Numbered from the stretch's first letter, positions 49,201 to 63,421 are shown. The stretch is 64,000 bases of DNA from Conoideocrella luteorostrata (GCA_032433595.1 JASWJB010000032.1:161377-225376); one strand, 5' to 3'. Translations and numbers: made by a program. Notes: generated by a model not told the origin, from the sequence alone.

Positions 49201-50103
49201 AAAGTGATCCTGGAACAAAGGTTGTGCGCACATTACCAATTTCTTCCGTCACATCCTCCAATGCCTTTCTCAATATAGACATTCCTTCTTTCATGCAAGA
49301 AGCATGTAAATGCCGCCTCCAAGGCCTGGAAGTGGGTCTCCGTCATTGCATCCATGGCATTCATTGCCCAGCTATACCGTTTCATCTCTTCCGCAGTGAA
49401 GCACACCAGCCACTAAGCTAACTGCTCTAATATAGTCATTAACTTACTTTTGTTAAGCTACTAAAGATTCTATACTAAGAACATAAGTAAACAGGCTTTG
49501 CGTAAAGCTTAAAGAGCTTATGTTTTAATCTTTTTTCTTGTCCCTCATGGACTTATCTGAGGATAAAAAAACATATTGAATGCCGGCTGTACCCTGCCGC
49601 AGAACATTGACCAACAATACCATGTTACAGTACGGAGGACGGAGTAATGGACTTGCGGATGTGCGTTGTGTGGCAGCGTGTGGCGCGGCGTGGGAGTCAG
49701 ACTGGTGTCAGCATTGCGGCTGCACGATGATCAACAACGATAAACAGTAACAATAAACAATATGGTTTATGCTTGCCCTCGTCACTATGCTCGCCGCAGC
49801 TTGCAAATATAATTCACTGCATCGTTAAAGTCAAATTCTAAATTAATCGGATTTTGTGTGCCTCTTAAATTAAGAGAAATCCGCCAATTGCGACCATGGC
49901 TTTTATTACTTCCAACGACGCTTCTCTCCACACTCACCCACAAAACCAACTACAGCAGTCATCCTAAGCCAATTCACCTATGCTTCATGACCTTGTATTG
50001 CATATCCTACTTCGACAATCCACGTGCAGAATCTAGCATCCAACTATACGAACCCAACACGTAGCACCCAGGCTACTATACGTCGCCTGATTTACCTTCG
50101 TCC
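46284..50103. other. 3.8-kb gene-poor region
   Basis: Only chance-like open frames are present. Copies of TACGGAGTA occur at 47272, 48011, 48035, 48613, 48919 and 49129, and an imperfect one at 49631. AT content begins to rise after about 49,430. No RNA gene is recognised. Confidence 0.5.
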
Positions 50104-50665
50104 GCCACAACGCTGCTCCTGGTCAACGTGACGACAATTTGTGATGAGGACACGGCCAACGAGTCGGCATTCGTCGAGGCCAATGAGCTTTTGCGTCGAC
50201 AATGTTGCGACGATGTCCTGAAATACCACTTGAGCCTCATGAAGAACGCGCATGAATGCGATTCAGTTGTCAGGCAATACTTCAAATTAAGTCGCAAGAT
50301 AAGCGTAATTGAGCAAACTATCACGGTAACCATTGCTCGGAACGAAAACCAATAGGATAGTAAGCGCCGCAACTGTCACCGTCGTGTTCTCTGAAAACGT
50401 ACTCGTTCCTCTTGAGACGCGCAGAGGAAACATCGGGCAATCTGCAGCAGAATATTCGGTTCCTTGCACGCATGGCTCATTTCCAGAGTCGGTTAAAGAC
50501 GTAGCCAATGCCGAATGCGTTAAGGCTCTTACAATATTCGCATCGGCATTTATTCCATTGTCATTAGCAGCCTCATTCTTTGGCATAAACTTTTCGGTGC
50601 TTGGCCAGGGTGAGCTTAGTATTGTTTGGTTTTTGCCAGCCGCTATTTACACCCTCATTCTCTGA
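50104..50665 (+). pseudogene. Remnant of a CorA-like membrane protein
   Basis: The stretch 50490-50665 encodes AECVKALTIFASAFIPLSLA followed by ASFFGINFSVLGQGELSI and a second hydrophobic helix. This matches the C-terminal two-helix end of fungal CorA-like Mg2+ transporter/ankyrin-associated proteins, where the loop reads (F/Y)GMN. Here it is GIN. An upstream fragment (LLRRQCCDDVLKYHLSLMKN, near 50190) could be the preceding coiled helix but lies in another frame, with no start codon and no convincing intron. I read it as a decayed gene; an unusual multi-exon gene is less likely. Confidence 0.4.
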
Positions 50666-51804
50666 GTACGCAATTGGTTTCGGTATGTAGGTCTTCTCTC
50701 GGAATAAAATGCGGGATGGGAGCCGAAGATGACGTAGCATCAGAAATCACATTAAATAGGACTTTATTTGAACGTTTTCCTCAATGCTTTCTATTCGCGC
50801 CAACCAACTACGATCGCAGGCCATCACAACAATTCTGCTCGACCATTGCTATGGCAGGCATAATGTCTAGCTGCATTCATGTGCGGCCGACGACTTAAAC
50901 AAGCCATGTGCGAAAAGCTGCTCATAAATTGAACATCCAGTTTGTACCTTTGCTGGTCTTTTACCATGATATAGTGTTTTATGAATAAGTTCGATAAGTG
51001 TCAGATCCGTCCCTGGTAGCTGCGTTAACGTCAATTTAGAAATGTCAGGCGATAGCCATTCACCAGGACAGAGGCTACAGGGACACTAATTAGAAGCTTC
51101 TGATTTTCTTGTGTGATCCTAAATCACATGAAAGCTCACCAACTAATACTAAAGATGTGGTAGATCGATATTTTCCTGAGCACTCACGATCCTGTTCCTA
51201 CGGTTTCTGGCTTGCAACGTATACAACAGAGTCAGCAGCAGAGCCGGGTCACAAAAGTCGCGGGCTGCCTGTGCTGTGCCTATCTTGCAGTAAACATGCC
51301 CTGTATTTTAGAACCCCCTTTGTTCCGCCAACTCATATTCCTCGCCACTCACTACAATTACTTGTGGCCATAAAAACCTACATCTTTACAGCATATACAG
51401 CACTTATACAATGATTTCACGGTACGAAGTCGGTGGCCGCCCCTTGTTCTTGGCAGCCTGGCACGTAGTCGCCCCTCGCAGCGTACTATACGTAGCCATT
51501 TAGTGAGCTACAGCAGCCGGCCGGCTAGAGTGTATGCGTGTGTGTGCGTGTGTGCGTGTGGTCATGTACTTTCTCTAGGCCGCTCGTTGTCTGTCTTCGC
51601 CGTTATTCTGTGTTGGCGAGTCGTAGCAGAGAGTGAGCCGCGTTGCAGATGCAGAGCTAGCGGGCGTGCTGATCTTCATTTCCATACTCGTGCATTTATC
51701 TCCTTCCTCTGCGTCTTCAGTGCCAAGGCTTAGAAGATGCATCCCCTTTAGGAACAAAATTCTCGCAATTTGGTTCCGGTACCACGGTTTGTTGCCCCAA
51801 ATGC
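50666..51804. other. Intergenic region
   Basis: 1.1 kb with no supported feature apart from a (TG)n/(GTGTGC) short run near 51534-51560. Confidence 0.45.
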
Positions 51805-52185
51805 TTAATTCTCTGTCAAAAATTCTCTGAATTTACGGTCAGCAGCCAGCAGACAATAGTAAAAGTCTGCGACGTACTGAGATTCCTTGTCCAGATGCAG
51901 CCTAACGTTGTGACCGGCTATCTTGTGGCACAAATCAGCTACTCTATGGTGGTATTCACCGAAGGTAGACGCAAGCTGGATTAGTGCTGCTTGATGCAGG
52001 CGCTGGCCATTTCCCATCAATCTTTCGTACGAAACATCATCATCATGATCTTCTAATGCTTTCTTAGCCTGGCTGGCTTTCACATTGCCAAAGCCGTGAA
52101 GGATTCTTCCCATTCTAAAGCAGGTTAGACTGACAGTATTGTCAAAAACCTTGTTCAGGACCTACTTGTACAACATTCTGTTCAT
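51805..52185 (-). CDS. Possible small two-exon protein, unknown
   Basis: The main frame (52114-51805) encodes about 100 soluble, helical residues (MGRILHGFGNVKASQAKKAL ... KFREFLTEN) with no signal peptide. A plausible 51-nt intron (GTAGGT, CTAAC branch, TTTAG) joins a tiny first exon 52185-52166 in the right phase, giving 109 residues in total. I do not recognise a family. It lies only 0.3 kb from the AT-rich repeat block and could equally be a fragment of a larger lost gene. Confidence 0.35.
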
Positions 52186-52499
52186 ATCTCCACATTACAA
52201 CAAAAGTGCAGGTTCACGGCAAAAGTGCGTCCATTTCCTGAGGTAGGGATATCTATTTCTGGAGGTTGCGACGCCGCTTTTGGAGGTCAATTTGCGAAGG
52301 TGCTGGGCTAACCGCCAGCTGGCCCTACTTGTTACGACCCCATGAAGCAGGTCGCTAGACGGGTCAACCGTGTGGGTCACTCCAGGCTAAGGTCGCTGGC
52401 ACGGAAGAACCGTTGGCCCTGTAAACCAGTGGGGAGCGCTCACCTGTGGTATAAGTGAGCACGGCTCCCGCTCACTCTCTCTTTAGTACGAGCACCTAT

Positions 52500-52528
52500 A
52501 ATGCTCACGGGTAACGTAAGTGAGCATT
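52500..52528. repeat. Inverted repeat AATGCTCAC / GTGAGCATT
   Basis: Nine-bp perfect arms with an 11-nt loop (GGGTAACGTAA), at the exact edge where the AT-rich block starts. Related GTGAGC/GCTCAC words recur in the preceding 80 bp, so this may be the structured end of an old mobile element. Confidence 0.6.
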
Positions 52529-53126
52529 GTACTATATAGGCACTACTAAATTACACTCTTTAAATATCTTAGATAGTTAGTCTTTAATAAGTTATTTAAT
52601 TCTTATAATTATTTATCTATATTTATTAATTACCTAAATTATTATAATATAATATCTTCTTACTTAAAATATATAATACCTTATAACCTTTATTAATATA
52701 AACTATAACTTAGGTTTATCCCTTAGAAACTAATTATAGCTATTATATATTAAAAACTCTTATTTAAACTTATACTATATTACTCTAAGTAATACTTTAT
52801 ATTATTAATATAGCTTTTAACTTTAAGTATAAATTAAGCTTTAAAGGAAAAAAAAAAAATCCTTAAAACACTATAAATATTAACTTTAATAATAAGTATA
52901 ATAATATAATTTAATTTCTTTAAAGTTAAATTAAATAAGCTAAATAATATATAATTAAAATAGCTTAATATATATAAAAATAAGCTAAAATATATTAAGG
53001 CTAAATTAATAAAATTAATAAACTTATTATTATTATTATAAAGAGTAAAAACTTAAGAGAAGTACTAAAACCTATATTATTAAGATTATTTAATAATATT
53101 ATAAGTACCTTATAATTATTCCTTAC

Positions 53127-53362
53127 TGTTAAGGACTAGCCTAGTGGCTACTGCGAACTAGCGTTAATAGAGTTTACATTAATTATAAAGAGAGAAGAAA
53201 GTCTATGTATCTTCGCCTGCTCGCTACCTATATGTATCCTGTGAGTGTCCTAGGGTTAACACCCTAGGACACGTGCTGGTGGCTAGGCGGGGCTGGTCCG
53301 GGTGCTCCCCGGACGTCCCTCGCGCACCTCCATAACCCGAGCTTCTAGCTCGAGTCTATACA
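53127..53362 (-). mobile_element. Solo LTR (236 bp) of a Ty3/Gypsy element, with 5-bp target duplication
   Basis: Begins TGTTAAGG and ends CTATACA on the plus strand, so it has the TG...CA termini of an LTR. The flanks are CTTAC at 53122-53126 and CTTAC at 53363-53367, a perfect 5-bp target-site duplication. Read on the minus strand it aligns end to end with the 5' LTR at 57057-57293. No element interior adjoins it on either side, so it is most likely a solo LTR left by LTR-LTR recombination. It is the least mutated copy and forms a GC island in the AT block. Confidence 0.85.
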
Positions 53363-54377
53363 CTTACTTAGCTTTAAGCTTACTTTATATATTTTTTAGT
53401 ATAATTTAAAAATAAAGTATTTAAAGTATAATATATTATAAATAAACTTACTAAACCTATACTTTCTTAGTTTAAACTTATATTATATAATTATATAAAA
53501 AACTTTTTTTAAAAATATATAAACTAAATATAATTTATATTTTTTTATTTTACTAAGAATTTAAGAACTTTATTTATTAAATATTTAAAATTATAAATAA
53601 AAAATAAAAAATAAAAAGTAAATTATAAAACTTATATTAAAAAAAATTAATATTTAAATATTTTATAATATTTTTATAAATAATTTTTAAACTTTTATAA
53701 AAATAAGCTTATTTTATATTTATATATTATAAAAAACTTTAAAAAAAAATTAAAAATAAACTTTATAAACTAAATTAATTAAATACTTTTATTAATTATA
53801 TTAATATTATAATATATATTAATAATAAATAATATAAATAATACTAAAAAATAAATTAAAGTAATAAAAATTAATATAATAATATATAAAAAAACCTTAA
53901 TAATTAAAATAAATAATAATAAAAGCTTATTATATATATATATATTATTAATTTTAAATAAATAAACTTAAATATTATAATTATAAAAAATTTTTTTTTT
54001 TAAAAAAATATAAATAACTTAAAAAAAAATAAAAATTAGCTTTAAATAATAAAAAATAACTTAATAATATTAATATAAATATTAAATATTAAAACTTTAA
54101 TTAAACTAAATATTATAATAATAATTATATTATATATTTTAATAAAAAATAAAGTAATAAATAATTTTTAAAATAACTTAAAAAAGCTTTAATTATAATT
54201 AATAAAATTCCTTTATTAAAAAAAAAATAAAAAACTAAACTATAATAAATTAAATAATAAATTTATTAAAAAATTTAAATAAAAATAAATAAAAAATAAT
54301 AAAAAATAAAAAATAACCTTTAATAATAAAAAAAAAGCTATATAACTTTTTATATAATTATAAAAAAAAAGTATTAA

Positions 54378-54419
54378 TGTTACGTGCTAGATACAGCTAG
54401 TAGGTTACTAGACGTAACA
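54378..54419. repeat. Inverted repeat TGTTACGT / ACGTAACA
   Basis: Eight-bp perfect outer arms, followed by an inner CTAG match, in a 42-bp island of normal composition. TGTTACG...CGTAACA is a typical terminal-inverted-repeat pair of LTRs, so this could be two abutting element ends. Unproven. Confidence 0.5.
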
Positions 54420-57056
54420 CGTTAGTTATCTATATTAGCTATAGTATTAGTATTATTAGTATTTAGGTAAAGGGAAGCAAAACAAGGCAATAATAAGTTA
54501 GATCTTAGATAGTTATAAGGTTATTATTAATTCTATTTACTAACGGGCAAGATTTAACCTCTTATAAGTTAGATCTATTACGTAAGTAACTAGTATAGCT
54601 TATGTTAAATCTAGCTATTTACTTTATATAATAAGTGCTACATAATACAAAAGAAAATAATTATCCTAGTTATATAAATACTAAACCTTACCCCTATAAT
54701 ATTAACTTTATAATTTTAAAATATTAAAATAATCCTATACCTTTATTATAAGTATAGTATTAAATTTATTTATTTCTTTATTAATTTTATTAGGGATAAT
54801 ATAGTATTATTACTATAAAAAAAAGAAAAATAAATAAAGCAGAACTTAGCCTTAATAAATTACCTTTTTTATTATAACGAAAATTAATTAACTAAATTTA
54901 GCATAGCCTTAATAAACTTTATTTATTATTTTAGTAAAAATAAAATTATTCTTTATTTAGGTCTTTTTATTTACTAATAAATTCTAATATATTTTAGTCT
55001 CTTTTTATCCCTTTATACTTTTATTACTTATTTCTTTAGGCTAAAGATTAAATCTAATAATTATTATTTACTATTATGTTTAATTATTACTAGTAACGCT
55101 AAAGTTATCCCTAGTAACACTAAAGTTATCCTTAGTAATACTAAAGTTATTACTAAAGGTACTAGAGTTATCTTTATAAAGGTTACTAAAGTTATTTTTA
55201 CTAATAATATTATTAGTTTACTTAGTAGTTTAGCCCTTTATTAAGCTAGTTTTGCCTTTTTTAGCGCTAGTAATAAGGAGAAGGTTTTAGTTACTAAGGT
55301 TATTCTTTTTTATTTATACTTAAGTAAAGGAGTTTCTTTATTACTAGATTTAGCTTCTCTTATATTATTATTAATAGTATTATTACTAGGATCCCTTAGA
55401 GGTAAAGTTAGAATTTAGTTCTCTATAAACTATAGTAATACTATTTACTCTAGGGAGAAATTTAGCTATAGTAATATAAGTATTTATTTTTTAGCTAGGT
55501 AATTATTAAGCTTTTTTACTATATAATTATTAATAAAGCCTTTTACTAGGTTAGGTATATTCTTTAGCCTTTATTAAATTTATTTTATTTTCTTTATAAT
55601 TTTATTTAGCTATTCTTATGCTTTTTTTAACTATATTATATATATAATAAGCTTACCTTTAATAAATTTTAACTTTTTTAAGGCTATATTTATCTTTTTT
55701 TTAGTTATTATTATTTTTTTTAATTTTATTATTTTTAGTGTTACTTATATAAAAAGGCATAACCTTATTTTATCTTAATATATACTAAAATCCTTTATAC
55801 TTACTTTAGTATTAAGTTTAGCCTATAATATATTAACTTATTTATATAATTTTATAATTACTTTATAAGCTTTTTAGGCTAATTTTTCTTTAGTTTTTAC
55901 TATTTTTTTATTAAATTTAAAGCTAATTTATATAAAATTAAATTATTTAATTATAAAAAAATAACCCCTTAATATATTATTAACTAAGCTATAAGGTTAT
56001 AAGAATTAAGATACTAAAATCTCCTTATATAATAATAATATTACTATAAAAGTTATATTAAGAATTTAATATTAGTATTTAAGGAAACCCTTATTTATAG
56101 TAATAATTATAGCTTATTTAGCTTTATTTTTAAATTATTATATAATACTTACCTTAAATAAAGTTAATACCTAGATAAGTTTATACTAAGTATTATTAAT
56201 TTTAGTTACCTTTAAGGCTTTTTTATTTTATATTACTCTCTCTTTATTTATCTTTACTTATTACTTATACTTAGCTATAATAATTTATATTATACTTTAT
56301 TATAGCTAAAATAAGGGGTTATTTAAAAAAATACTAACTTTATCCTTATTAAGTATAGCTTTATAGTATATAAATTCTATAGTATAATAATAAAGAGTAT
56401 CTTAAACACTTTATTAATTTTCTTTTATTTTCTCTTTATAATAATAAAAACCTTATATTTTATTATTAAAATTAACTTTTATTTTATATATTAAGTAAAA
56501 AATATATTTATAATAATCTCTTTATAACTTACTTTTTAGTATTTTAGTAGGATTCTTATAATTACTTAGTTTAGTAGTTAGTTTTCTAAATTTAATAATT
56601 AAACTCATAAAATTAAGTGTACCTTAGTTATTAAAATTAAGATTTTTATTATTAAAGTTATTACTATTTAAGTTATATATTATATTAAAGTCTTTATTAC
56701 TTATAAGGTTAATTCCTTTGTTATTTATACTATAATTAGGGTTATTATTTATATTTAGGTTAGCTAAAGGTAATTTATTATTTTATTAGTTATTCTTATT
56801 AAAACTAGTAATCTTAATTCTAGTATTAAGTGTGTTAGTAATACTAGTATTAGTATTAATAATTCTAGGATTAGCTACTAAAGAGCTAGGCACCTTTTCT
56901 TATAAGCTAATATTTCTAATATTATTAGTAATTTATTATGTTACTTTTTTTATTATTTTATATATTTATATATATACTTTAAGTTCTTTATAGTATTTAA
57001 CTTATTAAGCTATCTCTTTAATATAATATATATTAAATTTAGTAAAATTAAGTTAT

Positions 57057-57293
57057 TATAATGGACTCGAGCTAGAAGCTCGGGTCATAGAGGTGCGCGA
57101 GGGACGTCCGGGGAGCACCTAGACTAGCCCCGCCTAACTATTAGCACGTGTCCTAGGGTATTAACCCTAAGACACACACAGGATATATATAAGTAGTAAG
57201 CAGGCTAAGATACATAGACTTTTCTCTCTCTTTATAATTAATATAAACTCTATTAACACTAGTTTATAGTAGCTACTAGGCTAGTTTATAATA
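57057..57293 (+). repeat. 5' LTR of the Gypsy element (237 bp)
   Basis: Homologous over its full length to the solo LTR at 53127-53362 in opposite orientation. The terminal TG has become TA and the terminal CA has become TA, as RIP would produce. Confidence 0.85.
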
Positions 57294-60200
57294 TATATTA
57301 ATTATCTAAGTAGAATAGAAGAAACATAAAACAAAGGATATATAGGTATAAATAAAAGGCTAAGCAAGGGATAAGTAGTTTTAAATAGCCCCTAAAACAA
57401 AGTAGTAATACTATAGGAAATAGTTATATAATAAGCCTAATAGATTACTATTCTAGCAAACTACGCTAACTTTATACCTATAATAGCGTTACCTAAGCAT
57501 AAGCTATTACTAATAACTAATTTATATAATAAAAATAAGATAGTGTTTTAAGCCTAGAAAAGCCTAATAGAGTATAAACTATAGGTAAACTATACCTTTA
57601 TTAGTAATAACTATAACTAATAGTTTTATATATACTAGAACTTATTACCTAAAGTATAATCCTAGGTAATACTATTCTTTAAAATAAGCGTAGTATTTTA
57701 GTATAACTTAGTATATTTTATAAAATATTTTACTTTTATATTTACTAACCCTTATTACTAAGAATAAGCTATTATTAAACTTAACTTAATTAAATAATAA
57801 TAGAATAAAAGGTTTACTAACTTTTATATATAATTTAAGTAATAACTTACTCTTATAAGTAAATTATAATAAGTAAACGCTATTAAGTTAGTAAAACTCT
57901 ATATAATACTAAATAAATAAATATAAGATTACTATATAGAGCGTAAAGTACTATAGTTAAACTATAACCTAGTAGTAAAATAATACTATAGCATTGCTTT
58001 AAATATTAACTCTTATTAGCTTAAGGAAAGATATTACACTAAATAAACTATATTACTATAATAAACACTAAGTAAGAATATAAAGATAATAGGGATTAAT
58101 ATAGCTTATATATAATAAAGTAACTAAAAGGGGTATAACTAGTACCTAGGGATAATATAAACTAATACTACACTAAGGCTAACCTAGGCTTAATAAGTAA
58201 CCTAAGAGGTATAGAAGAGTTACTATACTAAATAATAATACTTATGCTATAGATTTAATAACTATTATATTATAGATTATAAGTTACTATTACTATACTA
58301 TAATAGTAATAAGCTAGGTATAAACTCTTATAGGATAACACTAAATAACCCCTAAGAGAATATTAATATAAAGGAATTAAGAAATAAGTTACCCTTAGAA
58401 TAAGTCTTATCTAAGGGGAGAGGGGTAATATATAGCTACTATATAATATATATTATAAGGACTTTTAAATAGAATTTTAGAAAATTAAGGAATAAATAAA
58501 TATATTACCTTTCTTAATTCTTATACTATTTAATAACTCTTTCTTTATTAATATATAAGTAAATAGTAATTATAACTATTATGCTATTATAAGCAAGAAA
58601 CTTATATAATAACTATGCCTTAAGTAAATATTACTCTTAAAGGAATAATATATATATACTATAGTGTATATATATAAGAGAAGTAATAGGATATAACTAT
58701 ATATAATAAGTATTTATTATTTAGTTTACTTTATAGCTAATATAAATAGTTAGAAATTCCTTATTATAGCCTATATAATCCTAGGACTAACTAAGGACTA
58801 TATCTTAGGGAACCTATAAATAAAGCAAAATAAAGTTACCCTATAGGTAATAAAATAATAACTTATTATTAACACTTATAGGAACTTTACTATATAAGCT
58901 ATAAATAAATATAATATAGTAACCTTAATAATAGCTATTTTAGGCTTTATTTATATAGGCTTAGTATAATAAGAAAACAAAAGGAAACAAGATACTTACT
59001 TTATAATAATAAGCTTATATAAGATTATATTAATACTTATAATAAAGGTAAGCAAAGAGGAATAAGTAAATAACATAAAGAAGTAACTTTTACCTAAGAT
59101 AACTAATTACTAAGACTTATTTAATAAAGAAAAAGCTACTAAGCTATTATTACACTATAGTAAGTTTAACTACTATATTTAACTATAGTAGTAACTTAAT
59201 AAGTCTAAACTAAGCTTACTATAAGTATTACTATATAATATACTAAGGGAGTAGTTACTAAAGATCTAGAAGTAAGTAATAAAATTAATAAACTAAGGCT
59301 AAATTTAAGTAAGTTTTTTCTTAGCTATTATACTAGTACTCTTAGTAAAGAAACTAAGGGGAGGGTAATATTTCTATATAAATTACTATATATTAAATAA
59401 GGTAATAAACTAAGACTATTACTTACTCTTATTAATAAAAGAGATACTTTACTTATTATTAAAAGCAAGGTGGTTTATAAAGCTAAATATATATATAGTA
59501 TTTTACTATATTTATATTATAAAAGGCAAGGAATATTAAACTACCTTCTAAACTTAGTTTAGCCTCTTTAAATAGCTAGTGTGCTTATTTAAGCTTATAA
59601 GTATACTAGTAATATTCTAGAGATATATTAATAATACACTAGGTAAAGCACTAGGAGATTATATTACTACTTATTTTAATAATATATTAATTTACTCTAG
59701 TAAGTTATATAAGAACTATTTATATAAAGTATATAAGGTGCTTATAAAGCTATAGTAAGCTAGGCTTAATTTAAATATCACTAAATACTAGTTTATATAT
59801 AAGGAGGTTAAGTACCTTAGTTTTATAATCTAGGCTAAGAAAGAAGTTTGCTTAAACCTAGAGAAGCTATTTATAATCTAGAAATAATAAGCACTAACGT
59901 AGGTATAAGGGGTTTATAGCTTCCTAGGGTTTATAAACTTTTATTGCAATTTTATCCTTAACTTCTTAAATATTATAGCACTACTAAATAACCTTTTAAG
60001 AAAAAGGGTACTCTTTAAGTAAATAGCTATATATAACGCAGTGTTTAAGTAGCTTAAAATAGTATTTATATTATATTTAGTGCTAGCTTAATAGAACTCT
60101 AAGAAGGATATAGTGCTAGAATTAGATTACTCTAGGGAGGCTCTTAGGGGATACCTCTTATAGTATAATAAGCATAATATTTTACGCTTAGTAGCTTACT

Positions 60201-63200
60201 ACTCTATATAATTAATAATAGCCTAAAGAAATTATATAATTTATAATAAGGAACTACTTAGTATTATCTTATGCCTTTATATATAGTTAGTAAAGCTATA
60301 TAGTATATCTTAGCTATTTATAATCTTAATAGACTATAAGAACCTTAAATACTTTATAGCTTTAAGGGAAATATTAAAATAATAAGTATAATAAGCAGAA
60401 ATACTCTTACTTTTTAATTACTATTTATAGTATTAACTAAGAAGCTAGGTAAGCTAACTTAACACACTCTTTAGGTAAAAATAGGATTAAAAAGAAATAT
60501 TAGTAAAGCATATACTACTTCTATGCTTAGTATTAATAGTAAACTTATTATATATAATTAGTAGCTAATATAAAAGTAACCTAAATATAGGTAAGCTACC
60601 TCTAGGAGGTAAGACTCTCTTTACTAAGACCTTCTTATAATAGCTATAGGACTAGGCTATATAAGACTTAAGGCATATTACTTAGTATTAAGTAATAGAG
60701 ACAAGGGCAAGGTAATTCTTACTAAAGGTAAAAACAAGGTAATAAGTAATAAATTATACCCTTAATATATATAGCGCGCTATAATTCTAAGAGCGTTTAT
60801 AAATACTACTATATAAGCTACTTACTATAGCCTTAATACAGAAGATATATAATTCCCTTATACTAAGATACCTAAGAAAAAACATAATATTTTAAGTATT
60901 ATATTAGGATTATTACTAGGATAATATATTATAGAATATTATATAATTTATAAGGAATTACTACTATATAGGGGCGTGAAAATTATAGTAATAATAATAA
61001 GGCTTATTAAAACTAATCTTAACTACTAATAAATACTAGAGCTAAATCTCTATAGACTTTATAATAAACTTACTAGTAAAAGACAAAACTATACTATGCT
61101 ATTTGATAATTATTACTAATTACTTATTAAAATATATTTAGCTAAAGGTAATAATATTTATAGTAGCTAAGGTATACGCAAAGTAATTTAAGACCTACTA
61201 GTAGCGCTTTTATAGCTTTCCTAAATAAATTATCTTAGATTAAGAATTAAACTAGCTTAGTGTTTTTTAGATAACTCTTTATAACTTAGTTAAAACTAAA
61301 TAGCTTTTCTTTATATTTTATTACCCCTAAATAAATAATAGTATAAAATAAGTAAACTAAGAAGTATAAGTAATACTTAGGATAATAATAATATTCTTAT
61401 AATATAACTAAGTAAATTATTTATTAATATACTAATTAGCATTAAATAGGTAGAATTTATTAGTAACTAGAGTAAGCTTAAACTAAGCTTTATATAAATT
61501 TAATATAAAACTAATATAAGTAGCACTAAAGGTAAACTACTTTATTATTACTTTAAAAGGGAGAGTAGTATTATTCCTTAATTACCTTAAAGAAGGGATA
61601 TAGCTTATATAGGCTATAATTAATTTTATATAGTAATAGCAATAAAAGAATACTAACTAGCACTAGTAACCTATAGAATAATTTAAGCTAAGAGACTTTA
61701 TATAGCTTAGCCTCTATAATATTAAAATAAATAAACTAAGTTATAAGCTAAACTAGGTTATAATAAAGTATAAAGTGCTAAAGGTTTTAATACTACTTAT
61801 AGCTTATTTAGATATTTTATAAGGTATTTACCTTATTTTTTATATAGACTTATTAAAGTATATAGTAATAAATTTACTCTTATTCTAAACACTACTAAAT
61901 TACTACTTAGCCCTAGAACTAAAGATTAATAACATTAACCTCTCCCTTAATAAGTATACTATAAAGGAAATACTAGCTACTAAGAATATACTAAGCTAAG
62001 GCTACTATAGAAATATCCTAGTTAAGTAGTAAAGCTATATACTCTTAATATAGAAACCCTTAAAGAGTATAAAGAAAATAAAGGTACTAAATTACTATAA
62101 GACTAAGTAAAAAGATATTTATATTTATAATAAGCTTAGAAAAAGGGTATTTTATTCTTTATTAATACTTACTAAGAAAATAACTAAGGCTACTTAAGGT
62201 AAACAAAAAACTATAGGTAATACTTAGTAAGAAACTAAAGAGGTAGCACCTTATTAGTGCTCTAGGAGTAAGCTAAAACTAATATAAAAATATACTAATA
62301 TAAATTAAGCACCCCCTTAGGGGCTACTAAAGGCTAGAGGGAATAATAAATATAATATATTATTATTAAGCAAGGTATTATCCCTAGCGGGAGGGGTGCT
62401 ATAAGGAGGCATAGTATAGTAACTAAATATAGTATTACTTAAAGTAAATATAATATAGCTAATAAACTTATCTAGGTAGTAAATACTTTTATTAATATTA
62501 ATAGTTTCTACAGGGATAATAAAAGAGCCTAGGAGGGTAACACTATAAATAAGAGTTATAGGTAAAGGGGCATAGCTTAGTACTACCTTAGTAGTAAGTT
62601 TAGTGCTAGCTATAGCTAGTAAGAAGGAAAAATAATTATAAGCTATTAAAAACTTATTAATTAACTTAACTCTTTTAGCCTTTTAGCTAGTAATAATAAG
62701 GATAATAAGTATAAAAATAGCCTTGCCCTTATAGGCTAACTCTTATAACTAATAAAGGGAGTAGTAAAGCTTTAAAAAAATAGCGTAAATATATATACTT
62801 TAGGTATACTTTTTATGTTTTTACTTATACTTCTTATAAGTAGCTTACTAGCTATAAGTATATTTAGCTTTACTTATATTTTATAAGTCTTTAATATATT
62901 AATTACACTAGTGTTTTACCTCCTTACTATTATTAAGCTCCTTATTTTTAAAGTTACTAGTAATAATAAAAGAGTGTATATTATGCTCCTTTTTTAAGTA
63001 ATTAATAAGGGGGTTACTAAGAGGTAATAAGAATAAGTAAATTAAAGATATAATAAAGGTAAGGGAGAAAAATTATATTTCTATAAAGCATTAATAATAG
63101 TTATATTATAAGTATAAATAAAGTATTTAATATAAGAAGTTAAGAAATAAAAAGATAATAGCATAAGAAAGAAAAGCTTCTAGAATAATAAAGGCTTATA

Positions 63201-63421
63201 AGAGGAAAGGGTAAAGCGTAAAGTTATATAGAAAACTTTATAGTTTAAGAAAGGCTAAGAGTAAGAGGGTAAGTAAAGTTATAGGGCAATAAACACACGC
63301 ATAATAATAAATAAGTGCAGGGCCCTATAGGCATAAGCAGCACCTGCCTTACTGCAGGCAAAGAACATAATAAGCCTCCCTAACCTTAATAGGGAAAGGC
63401 AAGAGCGTGAGAAGGAAGCTA

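Noticed and set aside
53368..57056. Second complete retroelement between the two LTRs
   Set aside because: The two LTRs are in opposite orientation and the left one has its own target duplication, so they do not bracket one element; the interval is too degraded to name.
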